A stretch of 64,000 nucleotides of DNA from Bdellovibrio sp. ZAP7 (GCF_006874645.1 NZ_CP030082.1:3410001-3474000); one strand, 5' to 3'; positions 17,113 to 26,885 are shown, counted from the stretch's first letter. The notes: generated by a model not told the origin, from the letters alone. Numbers and translations are program-made.

Positions 17113-17148
17113 AACGACAATTATAAGGAAGGGAGTGAAAGGTGACAA
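17113..17148 (-). promoter_or_regulatory. sigma-70 promoter of dgcB, predicted leaderless
   Basis: On the minus strand TTGTCA (17143-17148), a 17-base spacer and a perfect TATAAT (17120-17125) precede the ATG at 17112 by seven bases. Transcription should begin on or next to the start codon, and no ribosome site is present, so the mRNA would be leaderless. Confidence 0.8.
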
Positions 17149-17190
17149 TCAACCATCACTCCCCTAGTCTCTTGGACAGTTCCGTGAGAA

Positions 17191-17214
17191 CCCCGACCTA
17201 TTGCCGGGGTTTTT
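17191..17214. terminator. hairpin after lamB
   Basis: CCCCG and CGGGG with a ten-base gap form a short stem just 3' of lamB on the minus strand. The longer T-run is on the plus strand, where no gene is upstream, so as a lamB terminator it is weak. Confidence 0.4.
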
Positions 17215-17217
17215 ACA

Positions 17218-18549
17218 TTAGAACCAAACTTCGTACTGGTAACCTACGTTGAAACCACTAGATTTGTCCGCAAATGTCGGAGCGTTGCCACCAATATAAT
17301 CAGCACCTTGGTTCGCTGAGTTCCAGAATGAATATGAAGCATAGGCACGCATAACTGGACGTCCCCAGATGCTTTTCTTAAACGAAAGCTGTGGAGCAAT
17401 GGCCACACGACCCAAATCACGTGGACCGATATAGGCATTAGTCACTTTGTCTTTTTCGTTTTGATCTTCGTAACGAGTGTAACCAACTTCAGTTGCCAAT
17501 TGGAATCTGTCAGTGAAGTAGTATACCGGACGAACACCGATACCTTGCCACTGAACCACATTGTCTTGATCCAAACCGTTGCTTCCATAGCTTGCGGCAA
17601 AGCCAGCCATAAATGCCCAGCGATCCGCAACATCCATGGACCAGTCTTCAACCAAGCGCACATTCCAAGCTTTGTTTTGCGCGCGTTCAGATGCTTGAGA
17701 AGCATCAACAGCACTCTTGCCGTATACGTTGAACTGGTTCATAGCGCCTTGACCGAATTCAAGGACAGCTTTGTTGTAACCACCCAGGCCTTTGCCCTCA
17801 AGTTTTGTCGCTAACACATAACCATTTGTTGCCTCGAAAGTAGTTGTGCCTTGAGTGCTTTCTTTCGCCCACGCATAAACACCCCAGAAGCTAATGTTTT
17901 GTTCTGCGAAAACAGGAATCGTAGAGTATCTGAAATCCCAGATATTCAAAACCGGACGACCGATAGATGTAGTCGCGAAGTCTTCATTGGCTTGAATCAA
18001 GTTCGCGATCGCCAACTTACCTGGGCCCACTGGAATGGCTTCAACACCAGCACCAACACCGGCCATCTCGCCATAGTAGTACCAGTCAAAGATGAACAAA
18101 TCGACGTCACGATAGAATCTTTTACCGACCCAATATTCAATCGGATTGCCTTCAAAGCCACCGGCTTTGACGTAAGCTTCGATTTCGGATTTAGGAACTG
18201 TGACAGTTGTTGCTGTTGAAGGATTTGCTGGAATCGTTGTTTTCGTAGATTCCCATTGACGTAAACCGTCAGAACTATACGCGTAGCGTAGTTGCGTTCT
18301 GAAAAAAGAGGGATCGGCCTCATCCGCTTTTTTGTGATGGAATACGAATCCTAATTCAGTATAGAAGTCGCATTCATTTCCTAAACGTAGGAAATTACCC
18401 GGCAAATTCTTATTGCGGAAGCATTCCATTTTGCCGCCTTCTTGGCTGATCCCTGTTCCACCCCGAAGATACGAAGTGAAGTCAGCTTCGAGAGCATGCG
18501 CGTTATTAACTGCGAACAATATCGTAAGAACCCAAAAGATTATTTTCAT
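17218..18549 (-). CDS. lamB: LamB-type maltoporin
   Basis: 443 residues with a signal peptide ending at NNAHA. The mature start DFTSYLRGGTGIS and the segment WVGKRFYRDVDLFIFDWYYY are characteristic of LamB/maltoporin 18-strand channels, and the protein ends with an aromatic residue (YQYEVWF) as outer-membrane barrels do. It should admit maltodextrins across the outer membrane. It is divergent from the pullulanase-led operon, with 93 bases between them, and completes the uptake route. Length is close to E. coli LamB. Specificity for maltodextrin follows from family and neighbours, not from individually identified binding residues. Confidence 0.88.
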   Translation of the reverse strand: MKIIFWVLTILFAVNNAHALEADFTSYLRGGTGISQEGGKMECFRNKNLPGNFLRLGNECDFYTELGFVFHHKKADEADPSFFRTQLRYAYSSDGLRQWESTKTTIPANPSTATTVTVPKSEIEAYVKAGGFEGNPIEYWVGKRFYRDVDLFIFDWYYYGEMAGVGAGVEAIPVGPGKLAIANLIQANEDFATTSIGRPVLNIWDFRYSTIPVFAEQNISFWGVYAWAKESTQGTTTFEATNGYVLATKLEGKGLGGYNKAVLEFGQGAMNQFNVYGKSAVDASQASERAQNKAWNVRLVEDWSMDVADRWAFMAGFAASYGSNGLDQDNVVQWQGIGVRPVYYFTDRFQLATEVGYTRYEDQNEKDKVTNAYIGPRDLGRVAIAPQLSFKKSIWGRPVMRAYASYSFWNSANQGADYIGGNAPTFADKSSGFNVGYQYEVWF

Positions 18550-18642
18550 ACCCTATTCCTTGAAAAACACGAGGCTTACCCATAAAGTCCCGCCCTGACC
18601 AGAACTGATGCATGGAATTAGCAAAAAAAGTAAGGGGATGCT
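18550..18642. promoter_or_regulatory. divergent lamB/pulA control region
   Basis: A 93-base gap that must serve both directions. On the plus strand TTGAAA (18560-18565) with a 17-base spacer and TAAAGT (18583-18588) is a possible promoter for the pullulanase operon. No regulator gene of the maltose type is present nearby. Confidence 0.4.
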
Positions 18643-21324
18643 TTGCTAGATCGACGCTTGAAACAACTGCTGACATTCATTTTCACAGCGCTTTCATTTC
18701 TATTAGCAGACCCTGCGTCCGCTGCTTCACCTGCGCGCGCGCAATGGTTAAGTTCACAAAAAATGTTGGTCAAACTTCCTCAAGGTCTTCGTGTTGCCGA
18801 CAACATGATCTTTCAGCTGGCCAACAGTGATATCAATTTCAGAGATGTTCCGCGCACTTATCCTCTTCCCGTGCTGCAACGTCAGGACAACTATGCGGTG
18901 GTCAGCACGGCTGGTTTGAACCGCCAGATGATCGAGGATTTGATTCATCGTCCGCTGAAAGTTTTCGTAACCAATGATCAAAACCAGCTTCTTGATTCGA
19001 CCGCGATTCAGTATGCCGGTCTGTTGGATGAGCTTTATGCTTATCGTGGCAACGATCTGGGTGTAACGAATCAGGGTTCGCAATTTCAATTAAAGCTGTG
19101 GGCTCCAACGGCTTTTTCTGTGCGAGTAGCTTTGTTTGCTTCGCCGACAGCGATGCAATCAGATGCTGTACTAGTTCCAACTTATCAAAATGGCGTTTGG
19201 ACAACATCAGTCCCCCGTCAGTACCAAAATTTTTACTACCTGTATGAAGTGACGGTTTATCAGCCGCTCACGGACCGTATGGAAACCTCTTTGGTTACCG
19301 ATCCCTACAGCATCAGTCTTGCGATGAATGGTGCAAAATCTCAACTGGTAGATTTGGATAGCGGCGAGTCTAAACCATATGGATGGGATAACCTGACAAA
19401 ACCCTATCTGAACTCTTTCAAAGACATAACAATCTATGAACTTCACATCCGCGACTTTAGCGCCAACGACGAAAGCATTCCTTTCGTGTATCGCGGAACT
19501 TACGATGCTTTCGCGCAAGGTGCTGGGCGTGGAGTGCAGTATCTGAAATCCTTGGCTGATGCGGGTTTAACCCACGTTCATCTTTTGCCATTCAATGATT
19601 TCGGATCTGTGAATGAGGATCGCACAACTTGGGAAACCATCAATGCTAACTCCTCGAACCTTCAGGATGCTCAAGGGGCGCTGTCGCAAATTCGCGCCCG
19701 TGATGCTTTCAACTGGGGTTACGATCCGGTTCACTTCTTTGTTTCTGATGGTTCCTACGCAATGGATCCGCAAGGTCTTTCCCGTGTTCGCGAAACGCGC
19801 ACCATGGTTCAATCTTTAAACACGTTGGGCTTGCGCGTGGTTCAAGACGTTGTGTTTAACCACACTTATGAAAATGGTCTAAGCGCATTTTCAGTTTTTG
19901 ATAAAATCGTTCCTCTTTACTATTACCGCCTGAACGATGAGGGTTACACTTACAACTCTTCTTGTTGTGCGGATACGGCCAGCGAACACTTCATGATGGA
20001 AAAACTCATCGTGGATTCTGTGGTTCACTGGGCAAAGAACTATAAAATTGACGGTTTCCGTTTTGATTTGATGTCTTTCCACTCGCGCTCGACCTTAATG
20101 AAAGTAAAAGAAGCTTTGCGCTCTTTGACTTTGCAACGTGATGGCGTGGATGGCTCTCGCATCTATATATATGGAGAAGCTTGGCCGTTTGGTTCTTTCT
20201 ATAACCAAAATCCGCAGGAATCCATGAGCCAGTTGAATGCTTATGGTACTGGTATCGGTTTCTTTAACGATCGTCTGCGTGATGCGGTTCGCGGTGGCAC
20301 GACAAGTTCTTCTGAAAAATCAGATCAGGGCTTCGCGACAGGATTGTATTTTGATTTCAATCAGGAACCGGCAAACCAAAACACACCGACAGATATCAAT
20401 CAGCAAATGGATAAAATTCGCCATTTGGGAGATGTGATCAAAGTGGGACTTGCAGGGAATCTTCGTGATTTCTCTTTCCGTGAACATTATGGAAATGTGA
20501 TCCTGGGGGGAAACCTTCTGTACCGCAACAGCCCTGTGGCAACTTCGGCAGAACCGATTGAAACCATCAATTATGTTTCTGCTCACGATGGTTATACTTT
20601 GTGGGATGCCGTTCAAGCAAAAGCGCCTTTCTATACTCGTGGACGTATTCCAGAAACGGCGACGGCCATAGAACGTCAGCGTATGCACCAGTTGGCAATG
20701 GCGATTCCTATGCTTAGCCAAGGTATTCCATTTATGGAAGCTGGTGTGGAACTTCTGCGTTCTAAAAACGGTGACCAGGATTCTTATGATTCGGGAGATT
20801 ATTTCAACCGCATCAACTGGATAGGCAACGACAATTATTGGGGTCAGGGTCTGCCACCCGCTTGGAAGAACTATAATGACTGGGCCTTCTGGCAACCCCG
20901 CCTGCAAAATCAAGATTTGAAAGTGACACCGCAGTTGATTGCGCAAACTGCGAATTACTACAAAGGACTTCTGCGTCTGCGTAAAGGCAGTTCGCTATTT
21001 AAAATGAATTCTTTGGAAGAGATCATGAACGGATTGGTCTTCCTGGATAATGAGAACACGATTGACCCAGGTCTCATCGCCATGGTTCTGCACAATCCCA
21101 AAGAAGCGCTTTTGATTATGTTCAACAGCTCGAGAAACCCTCGAGTCTTTTCTCACAAAGTATTGAGCTACAACTGGGGTTACGACCCTGCGTTTGGACC
21201 GAATGTGGATCCATTGCTTGCGCAAGTGATCCTTAATCGTGCTCAGTCTCAGATTCAAATTCCAGGTATGACAACAGTGGTGTTGCGACTGGCAAAGGGA
21301 TCTTATTTTACGGGTGTTAAGTAA
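18643..21324 (+). CDS. pulA: secreted type I pullulanase (GH13)
   Basis: 893 residues from a TTG start preceded by AAGGGG, with a signal peptide ending near PASAAS. A CBM48-like N-terminal part (LKLWAPTAFSVRVALF) precedes the catalytic barrel. All four GH13 regions are present: DVVFNHT, GFRFDLMSF with the nucleophile Asp, YGEAWPF with the acid/base Glu, and SAHDGYT. The type I pullulanase motif is seen as FNWGYDP. It should cut alpha-1,6 branches of glycogen or starch in the periplasm or outside. The stop codon shares a base with the next ATG, so translation is coupled to the transporter genes. In a predator, prey glycogen is an obvious possible substrate. Confidence 0.9.
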   Translation: MLDRRLKQLLTFIFTALSFLLADPASAASPARAQWLSSQKMLVKLPQGLRVADNMIFQLANSDINFRDVPRTYPLPVLQRQDNYAVVSTAGLNRQMIEDLIHRPLKVFVTNDQNQLLDSTAIQYAGLLDELYAYRGNDLGVTNQGSQFQLKLWAPTAFSVRVALFASPTAMQSDAVLVPTYQNGVWTTSVPRQYQNFYYLYEVTVYQPLTDRMETSLVTDPYSISLAMNGAKSQLVDLDSGESKPYGWDNLTKPYLNSFKDITIYELHIRDFSANDESIPFVYRGTYDAFAQGAGRGVQYLKSLADAGLTHVHLLPFNDFGSVNEDRTTWETINANSSNLQDAQGALSQIRARDAFNWGYDPVHFFVSDGSYAMDPQGLSRVRETRTMVQSLNTLGLRVVQDVVFNHTYENGLSAFSVFDKIVPLYYYRLNDEGYTYNSSCCADTASEHFMMEKLIVDSVVHWAKNYKIDGFRFDLMSFHSRSTLMKVKEALRSLTLQRDGVDGSRIYIYGEAWPFGSFYNQNPQESMSQLNAYGTGIGFFNDRLRDAVRGGTTSSSEKSDQGFATGLYFDFNQEPANQNTPTDINQQMDKIRHLGDVIKVGLAGNLRDFSFREHYGNVILGGNLLYRNSPVATSAEPIETINYVSAHDGYTLWDAVQAKAPFYTRGRIPETATAIERQRMHQLAMAIPMLSQGIPFMEAGVELLRSKNGDQDSYDSGDYFNRINWIGNDNYWGQGLPPAWKNYNDWAFWQPRLQNQDLKVTPQLIAQTANYYKGLLRLRKGSSLFKMNSLEEIMNGLVFLDNENTIDPGLIAMVLHNPKEALLIMFNSSRNPRVFSHKVLSYNWGYDPAFGPNVDPLLAQVILNRAQSQIQIPGMTTVVLRLAKGSYFTGVK

Positions 21325-23522
21325 TGCGCTATTATTTGTTTCTATTGATCACACTCTGTTCGATGGCTGCTCATGCGGAGAAACTTCGTATTCACGTATG
21401 GCACCAAATGATCTATGGCCACCGTCAGGTTCTGGCTGAAGTTCTTAAAGAATTTGAAAAACAAAATCCCGATATCACGGTTCAGGCAACTTATCGTGAA
21501 ACTGAAGAACTACGCAGCGGTTATCAATCCGCAGCTATGGGTGGTTCGGGTCCAGAGCTGGTTTACGGTCCTTCGGATCAAATCGGTCCTTTTGCCACAA
21601 TGGGCATCATCCGTCCTTTGGATGAAGTTCTGGGCGTAGACTATTTCAAACAATTCGATCCTCTGGCGGCTCCGACTTTCAATGGTAAGCACTTTGCTAT
21701 CGGCGATGCTGTCGGCAACCACTTGATGTTGATCTATAATAAAAAGCTTTTGCCTGTTCCTCCGAAAAACTCGGATGAATTGATCGAGATGGGTAAAAAA
21801 GCGACCATCGATAAAAATGGCGACGGCCGTGTTGATCAATGGGGCTTGGTATTCAACTATACAGAGCCGTTCTTCTTTGCGCCGTTCATTCCGGCTTTTG
21901 GCGACGACTTCATTAAAGACGACGTAAAACCCAACCTGAACACGCCAGCTCTAGCGAACACATTCCAATTCATTTTGGATATGCGTGATAAGTACAAAAT
22001 CATCCCGAAAGAGTGCGACTACGAAACGGCCAATGCTCTTTTCAAAGACAACAAAGCTGCGATGTTGATCAACGGTGACTGGTCTTGGGGTGATTATAAG
22101 GAAGCGAAAGTCGATTTCGGTATTGCCCGTATTCCAATGATTTCAGGCACTGGCAAATGGCCGGCTTCTTTGGTGGGAACCAAGGGTTATTCACTGAACG
22201 TGAATATGAAATCACCCCAGCATCAAGAAGCAGCTGTTAAGCTTTTGATGTATTTGACGTCCACTCCGGTGCAACTGCAATTCGCAGAAAAAGTGGGCAT
22301 CTTGCCATCCAATCTGGATGCGCGTGATTCTGATATCGTTAAGAACAATCCATTGCTGAAAATCTCGGCTGACATCATGGAAGTCGGTCATCCCATGCCG
22401 ATCGTGCCTGAAGTACGCGCGATCTGGGACAGCTTGCGTATTCAATACCAAAAAGTATTGGCTGGCAGTCTGACTCCACAAGCTGGTGCACAAGGTGCTC
22501 AGGTTCTGGCTGAAAAACAAATCGCCGAGATGAATGAGGTTCTTAAACCCGACGCCGGTGCTTATGTTCTAAAAGCGATTTTTGCCTTGGTAATCTTGGG
22601 TGGCATTTGGATGTCGCGCAAATCATTGGTGGCTTTCGTCAAAGGCTTCCAGGGTCCTAATCGCTTTGCCTACTATATGATGCTTCCGGCATTTATCGGT
22701 ATCTTTGCGGTAATCGTGTATCCGTTCTTCTATAATATCGCGATTTCTTTTTCGAACTTTAGCTTGCGCACGTTCCAGGATTGGTCGCTGGTGGGCTTTA
22801 CTCATTACGTGAATGCGTTTTCGGATCCAAAATTCTATTCATTGTTCTTGAAAACAGTGATTTGGACCGTCGTGAACGTTTTCTTCCACGTGACGTTGGG
22901 TGTGTTCTTGGCTGTTATCATTAATCAAGTGATGCCATTCCAAGGTTTCTGGAGAGCTCTTTTGATCATCCCGTGGGCCGTTCCTCAATACATCACGGCT
23001 CTAACCTGGAGAGCGATGTTCAATCAGGAATACGGACCGATTAATATCGTTCTGCAAAAGTTTTTACACTTGTCTCCGATTCAATGGCTCAGCCAACCGA
23101 CGACGGCCTTTGCGGCCTGTATCATCACCAACGTGTGGTTGGGATTCCCATTCATGATGATCGTGGCCTTGGGCGGTTTACAGTCTATTTCCCATTCACT
23201 GTATGAGGCGGCTCGCCTGGATGGCGCGACTTCATGGCAGCGTTTCCGTCACATCACGTGGCCGTTGTTGATGCCAGTGATGGTTCCCGCAGCGCTTTTG
23301 GGTTCTATCTGGACATTTAATAACTTGAATGTGATTTGGTTGGTTTCAAATTCCGGCGAGCCGGGAGATCAAACGCACATCCTGGTATCTTATGTTTATA
23401 AAGCGGCCTTTAACTTGTATCGCTATGGTTATGCAGCGGCTGTTTCTGTGATTATCTTCCTGATCCTGGTTATCTGGGGCTTGGGAATGCTTAAGTCACA
23501 ATATCAAAAGGAGACCAAGTAA
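21324..23522 (+). CDS. maltodextrin-binding protein fused to MalF-type permease
   Basis: 732 residues covering two proteins that are separate in E. coli. After a signal peptide (to about residue 18), residues 19-400 form a family 1 solute-binding protein (LRIHVWHQMIYGHRQVL, GPELVYGPSDQ, a DKNGDGRVDQWG loop). A membrane segment at about 413-430 (AIFALVILGGIWM) leads into a MalF-type permease at 450-732 with about six membrane spans and the EAA loop EAARLDGATSWQRF that docks on the ATPase. The binding domain is thus tethered to its own channel. Both ends of the gene overlap their neighbours by one base. Fusions of this kind are known in some ABC importers, but it is unusual for the MalE-MalF pair. 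Confidence 0.9.
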   Translation: MRYYLFLLITLCSMAAHAEKLRIHVWHQMIYGHRQVLAEVLKEFEKQNPDITVQATYRETEELRSGYQSAAMGGSGPELVYGPSDQIGPFATMGIIRPLDEVLGVDYFKQFDPLAAPTFNGKHFAIGDAVGNHLMLIYNKKLLPVPPKNSDELIEMGKKATIDKNGDGRVDQWGLVFNYTEPFFFAPFIPAFGDDFIKDDVKPNLNTPALANTFQFILDMRDKYKIIPKECDYETANALFKDNKAAMLINGDWSWGDYKEAKVDFGIARIPMISGTGKWPASLVGTKGYSLNVNMKSPQHQEAAVKLLMYLTSTPVQLQFAEKVGILPSNLDARDSDIVKNNPLLKISADIMEVGHPMPIVPEVRAIWDSLRIQYQKVLAGSLTPQAGAQGAQVLAEKQIAEMNEVLKPDAGAYVLKAIFALVILGGIWMSRKSLVAFVKGFQGPNRFAYYMMLPAFIGIFAVIVYPFFYNIAISFSNFSLRTFQDWSLVGFTHYVNAFSDPKFYSLFLKTVIWTVVNVFFHVTLGVFLAVIINQVMPFQGFWRALLIIPWAVPQYITALTWRAMFNQEYGPINIVLQKFLHLSPIQWLSQPTTAFAACIITNVWLGFPFMMIVALGGLQSISHSLYEAARLDGATSWQRFRHITWPLLMPVMVPAALLGSIWTFNNLNVIWLVSNSGEPGDQTHILVSYVYKAAFNLYRYGYAAAVSVIIFLILVIWGLGMLKSQYQKETK

Positions 23523-24340
23523 TGGTAAAACGTCTTCTCGCTTGGGTTTCGATCCTTTTGTTTGCTGTGTTCTCTCTGTACCCGATCGTTTATGTGATTT
23601 CGGTTTCTCTTCGTGGCGACAATGCTTTCCAAACGCAGTCTTTGGAAATCGTCGGTCCGAATTCCACACTTAAAAACTTTGTTTCATTGTTCACAGAAAC
23701 AGACTTTTTGTTGTGGTTGAAAAACTCATTGATCATCAGCGGTGTTACGACATTTGCGGGTGTGGCGCTGGCTTCCTGCAGTGCTTACGCTTTGTCTCGT
23801 TACCGTTTCCGTGGCCGTAACATGATGTTGTTCTCTTTGCTGACGACACAGATGTTTCCAGCCACGATGTTGATGCTTCCATTCTTTATTATCTTGTCGC
23901 AGCTACATCTGATCGACAGCTTCTGGGGATTGTTCATTATCTATTCCTCGACAGCATTGCCGTTCTGTATCTGGCAGATGAAGGCGTACTATGACACCAT
24001 TCCGCGCGAGCTCGAAGAAGCGGCGCTATTGGATGGCTGCTCACGCTGGATGATCTTTACCAAAATTATTCTGCCGGTGTCTTCACCAGCACTTGTGATC
24101 ACGGCTTTGTTCAGCTTTATGTCAAGCTGGTCTGAATACGTGATTGCCGCCGTGGTTCTGCAAGATCCACAGCTTTATACTCTGCCTCTGGGACTTCGTT
24201 CCTTCCAGGCAAGTCTTGCGACTCAATGGGGCCTGTATGCAGCAGGTGCTTTGATCGTAAGTATTCCAGTTTTGATTTTGTTCATCAGTATTTCCCGTTA
24301 TTTGGTTTCTGGTCTGACAATGGGAAGCGTGAAGGGTTAA
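23522..24340 (+). CDS. malG: maltodextrin ABC transporter permease MalG
   Basis: 272 residues with six predicted membrane spans and the EAA cytoplasmic loop EEAALLDGCSRWMIFTKIILP that contacts the MalK ATPase. It ends in the typical VSGLTMGSVKG tail of MalG, which in E. coli reaches into the channel and contacts the binding protein. Its ATG overlaps the stop of the fusion gene by one base, and malK follows three bases after it. It should form the heterodimeric channel with the MalF half of the fusion protein. Confidence 0.92.
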   Translation: MVKRLLAWVSILLFAVFSLYPIVYVISVSLRGDNAFQTQSLEIVGPNSTLKNFVSLFTETDFLLWLKNSLIISGVTTFAGVALASCSAYALSRYRFRGRNMMLFSLLTTQMFPATMLMLPFFIILSQLHLIDSFWGLFIIYSSTALPFCIWQMKAYYDTIPRELEEAALLDGCSRWMIFTKIILPVSSPALVITALFSFMSSWSEYVIAAVVLQDPQLYTLPLGLRSFQASLATQWGLYAAGALIVSIPVLILFISISRYLVSGLTMGSVKG

Positions 24341-24343
24341 TTT

Positions 24344-25387
24344 ATGGCGAATATTGAATTTTCTAATCTGGCTAAAAGTTTCGGCTCCGCCAAAATTCTT
24401 AAAGACATCAATTTGGAAATCGCTTCGGGCGAGTTTCTGGTATTGGTAGGTCCTTCTGGTTGCGGTAAATCCACTTTGCTTCGCACGCTTGCCGGTCTTG
24501 AAACTTTGGATTCCGGTACGATCAAAGTCGGCGGTAAGGTAATCAACAATGTTGAACCTCAGGATCGCGACCTGGCGATGGTATTCCAAAGCTATGCTCT
24601 TTACCCGCATATGACGGTGGAAGAAAACATGGGCTTTGGCTTGAAGCTGCAAAAAATTTCTGCATCCGAAATCGCCAAACGCGTGAAAGAGATCGCAGAG
24701 CTTTTGCAGATTTCTCACCTGCTTGAGCGCCGTCCAAAAGAACTTTCCGGTGGTCAACGTCAGCGTGTGGCTTTGGGTCGTGCCCTGGCTCGTAAAACTC
24801 CGGTGATTTTGTTCGACGAACCCCTCTCGAATTTGGATGCACATCTTCGTACGCAAATGCGCGTAGAGATCAAACGTCTTCATGAAAATTCCAAATCCAC
24901 GATGATCTATGTGACTCATGATCAAATGGAAGCAACAACGATGGGTGATCGTATCGCCGTTCTGAAAGATGGCGTGATCGAACAAGTTGGCACTCCAACG
25001 GATATTTATCACCGCCCCAAAAACATGTTCATCGCAAGTTTCATCGGTTCCCCAGAGATGAACTTCATCGAAGGCAACACCGTTCGCCGCCTGCCATGGC
25101 CGGAAGCTCAAAAAGCCGACCAAGTTTTGGGTGTTCGCCCAGAAAGCTTTAAATTCAATACAGGCGATCTGAGCCCCCAAGAACTTGCTCTCGGCGATTA
25201 TACGGTGGAACTGTCAGAAAACCTTGGAGGCCAACAAATGCTCCACGGATTGTTAGATGGCCAAAGTGTGAGAATTATTACGGATTCCATGGATAAATTT
25301 TCCAAGGGGCAAAAGGTTCCAGTGAAAATAGATCTGACAAAGGCTCACCTGTTTGATAAGAAAACAGGACAGAATCAGCGTCTATAG
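24344..25387 (+). CDS. malK: maltodextrin ABC transporter ATPase MalK (MsmX/UgpC type)
   Basis: 347 residues. Walker A GPSGCGKST, Q-loop FQSYALYPHM, signature LSGGQRQRVALGRALA, Walker B VILFDEPLSNLD and switch histidine in YVTHDQMEA are all intact. The C-terminal 110 residues are a TOBE/MOI-type domain with GVRPESF, as in MalK, MsmX and UgpC. It supplies ATP hydrolysis for the importer formed by the fusion protein and MalG. The C-terminal domain is slightly shorter than in E. coli MalK, so regulatory contacts with a MalT-like activator are not assumed. Confidence 0.93.
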   Translation: MANIEFSNLAKSFGSAKILKDINLEIASGEFLVLVGPSGCGKSTLLRTLAGLETLDSGTIKVGGKVINNVEPQDRDLAMVFQSYALYPHMTVEENMGFGLKLQKISASEIAKRVKEIAELLQISHLLERRPKELSGGQRQRVALGRALARKTPVILFDEPLSNLDAHLRTQMRVEIKRLHENSKSTMIYVTHDQMEATTMGDRIAVLKDGVIEQVGTPTDIYHRPKNMFIASFIGSPEMNFIEGNTVRRLPWPEAQKADQVLGVRPESFKFNTGDLSPQELALGDYTVELSENLGGQQMLHGLLDGQSVRIITDSMDKFSKGQKVPVKIDLTKAHLFDKKTGQNQRL

Positions 25388-25395
25388 GAGACCAC

Positions 25396-26841
25396 ATGTT
25401 CTCAAAACTGCAACGTTCAATTTTACTCCTGACTCTTTTGTTGGGTACTAGTTCGGCCCTTGCAGCTCCAAGAACAGTTTTCGTTCAATTGTTTGAGTGG
25501 CCCTGGAGAGAAGTTGCACGTGAGTGCGAGTTGTACCTGGGCCCATCTGGTTTTTCTGCTGTTCAAGTTTCTCCTCCCCATGAACACGTTGCTTACAACG
25601 GTGCCTGGTGGGAGCGCTATCAAGTCGTCTCTTACAAATTAGAATCCCGTGGTGGCAGTGAAGCCGAATTCGCCAATATGGTTCAACGCTGTAACGCTGC
25701 TGGAGTCGACGTTTATGCCGACGCCGTATTGAACCACATGGCAGGCTTCCCGCAAGGTGTGGGCTTTGCCGGCTCAACATTCACTCAAAGAAACTATCCT
25801 GGTATTTACAGCCCGAATGACTTCCACAGCTGTGGTCGCAACGGCAACGACAACATCGTTAATTACCGTGACCTGTACGAGCTTCAGTATTGCCAGTTGG
25901 TGGGCTTGGCCGACCTGGCGACAGAATCTCCTTACGTTCAACAAAAGATGGCTGATTATATGAATCACATGTTGGATTTGGGTGTCGCTGGTTTCCGCTT
26001 GGATGCTGCGAAACACATGCCTTCCAAAGATTTGATTCAGATCACTCGCCGCTTGAAGCGCTCTGCTTATATTTTCCAGGAAATCATTCACGATAACTAT
26101 GGACCGGTTACCTATAATGAATACTTCCCAGCCGGCGATGTCACTGCTTACGAATATCCGTTTATACTGGGTTCCAGCATCAAGAACGGCCAGCTTGGCA
26201 ACTTGATTAACATTGCTCGTGGCATGCCTGACAGCAACCACTCTATCGTGTTCGTGACAAATCATGACCTGGAAAGAACGGGGGACTCCAATATCCTTCG
26301 CTACACAGGGGATGATCACTATGTTTATCGTCTGGCGCAAATCTTCATGCTCGCGTTCCCGTACGGCTATCCACAGGTTTACTCTGGATACAATTTTAAC
26401 TCGTACGATCAAGGTCCTCCCTTGGGCACTGATCTGCGCACATTGGGAATCCTGACGCAAAATAATGCCTGCGTTTCTCCTTGGACTTGTGAACACCGCT
26501 TGCCTGAAGTGGCGGCGATGGTGAATTTCAGAAACCAAACGGACAAAGCTTTCTATGTATCCAACTGGAACACAGACAATTCTACGTTTGTTTCTTTCAG
26601 CCGCGGTGGTTTGGGATTCGTAGCCCTTAATTTCTCTAGCAATCCGATCACACGTGAGTTGCAAACAGGCTTGCCTGCGGGCAGCTACTGCAACCTTACT
26701 GGCCCGTCTTACAGACGCCAAACTCGCAAATGTACAGATATGAAATACGACGTCAATTCGAACGGCGCCATCACTGTTACCTTGCCTCCTTACTCATCTC
26801 TGGTACTTTTGAATCGCGATCAAACAAAACGTACAAAGTAA
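25396..26841 (+). CDS. secreted alpha-amylase (GH13)
   Basis: 481 residues from an ATG preceded by GGAG, with a signal peptide ending at SSALAA. Catalytic regions are DAVLNHMAG, GFRLDAAKHM with the nucleophile Asp, FQEIIHD with the acid/base Glu, and VTNHDLER. The early segments SAVQVSPPHEH and WWERYQVVSYKL resemble the animal/actinobacterial type of alpha-amylase. It should cleave alpha-1,4 links in the periplasm or outside, giving maltodextrins for LamB and the ABC importer. It follows malK by eight bases and is probably co-transcribed. Several cysteines in the mature protein could form disulphides. Confidence 0.92.
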   Translation: MFSKLQRSILLLTLLLGTSSALAAPRTVFVQLFEWPWREVARECELYLGPSGFSAVQVSPPHEHVAYNGAWWERYQVVSYKLESRGGSEAEFANMVQRCNAAGVDVYADAVLNHMAGFPQGVGFAGSTFTQRNYPGIYSPNDFHSCGRNGNDNIVNYRDLYELQYCQLVGLADLATESPYVQQKMADYMNHMLDLGVAGFRLDAAKHMPSKDLIQITRRLKRSAYIFQEIIHDNYGPVTYNEYFPAGDVTAYEYPFILGSSIKNGQLGNLINIARGMPDSNHSIVFVTNHDLERTGDSNILRYTGDDHYVYRLAQIFMLAFPYGYPQVYSGYNFNSYDQGPPLGTDLRTLGILTQNNACVSPWTCEHRLPEVAAMVNFRNQTDKAFYVSNWNTDNSTFVSFSRGGLGFVALNFSSNPITRELQTGLPAGSYCNLTGPSYRRQTRKCTDMKYDVNSNGAITVTLPPYSSLVLLNRDQTKRTK

Positions 26842-26885
26842 GGGCCTACTCCAGCAGATCTGGAGTTCATCGGGTGTAGTGGGAT

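Noticed and set aside
17191-17214. Strong lamB terminator
   Set aside because: The stem is only five pairs and the longer T-run is on the strand opposite to lamB; kept only as a weak site.
24122-25180. 352-codon open frame antisense to malG/malK
   Set aside because: A shadow of two well supported transporter genes; no family resemblance and no start signal.
25774-26721. 315-codon open frame antisense to the amylase
   Set aside because: The amylase frame has all four GH13 catalytic regions; the antisense product has no recognisable feature.
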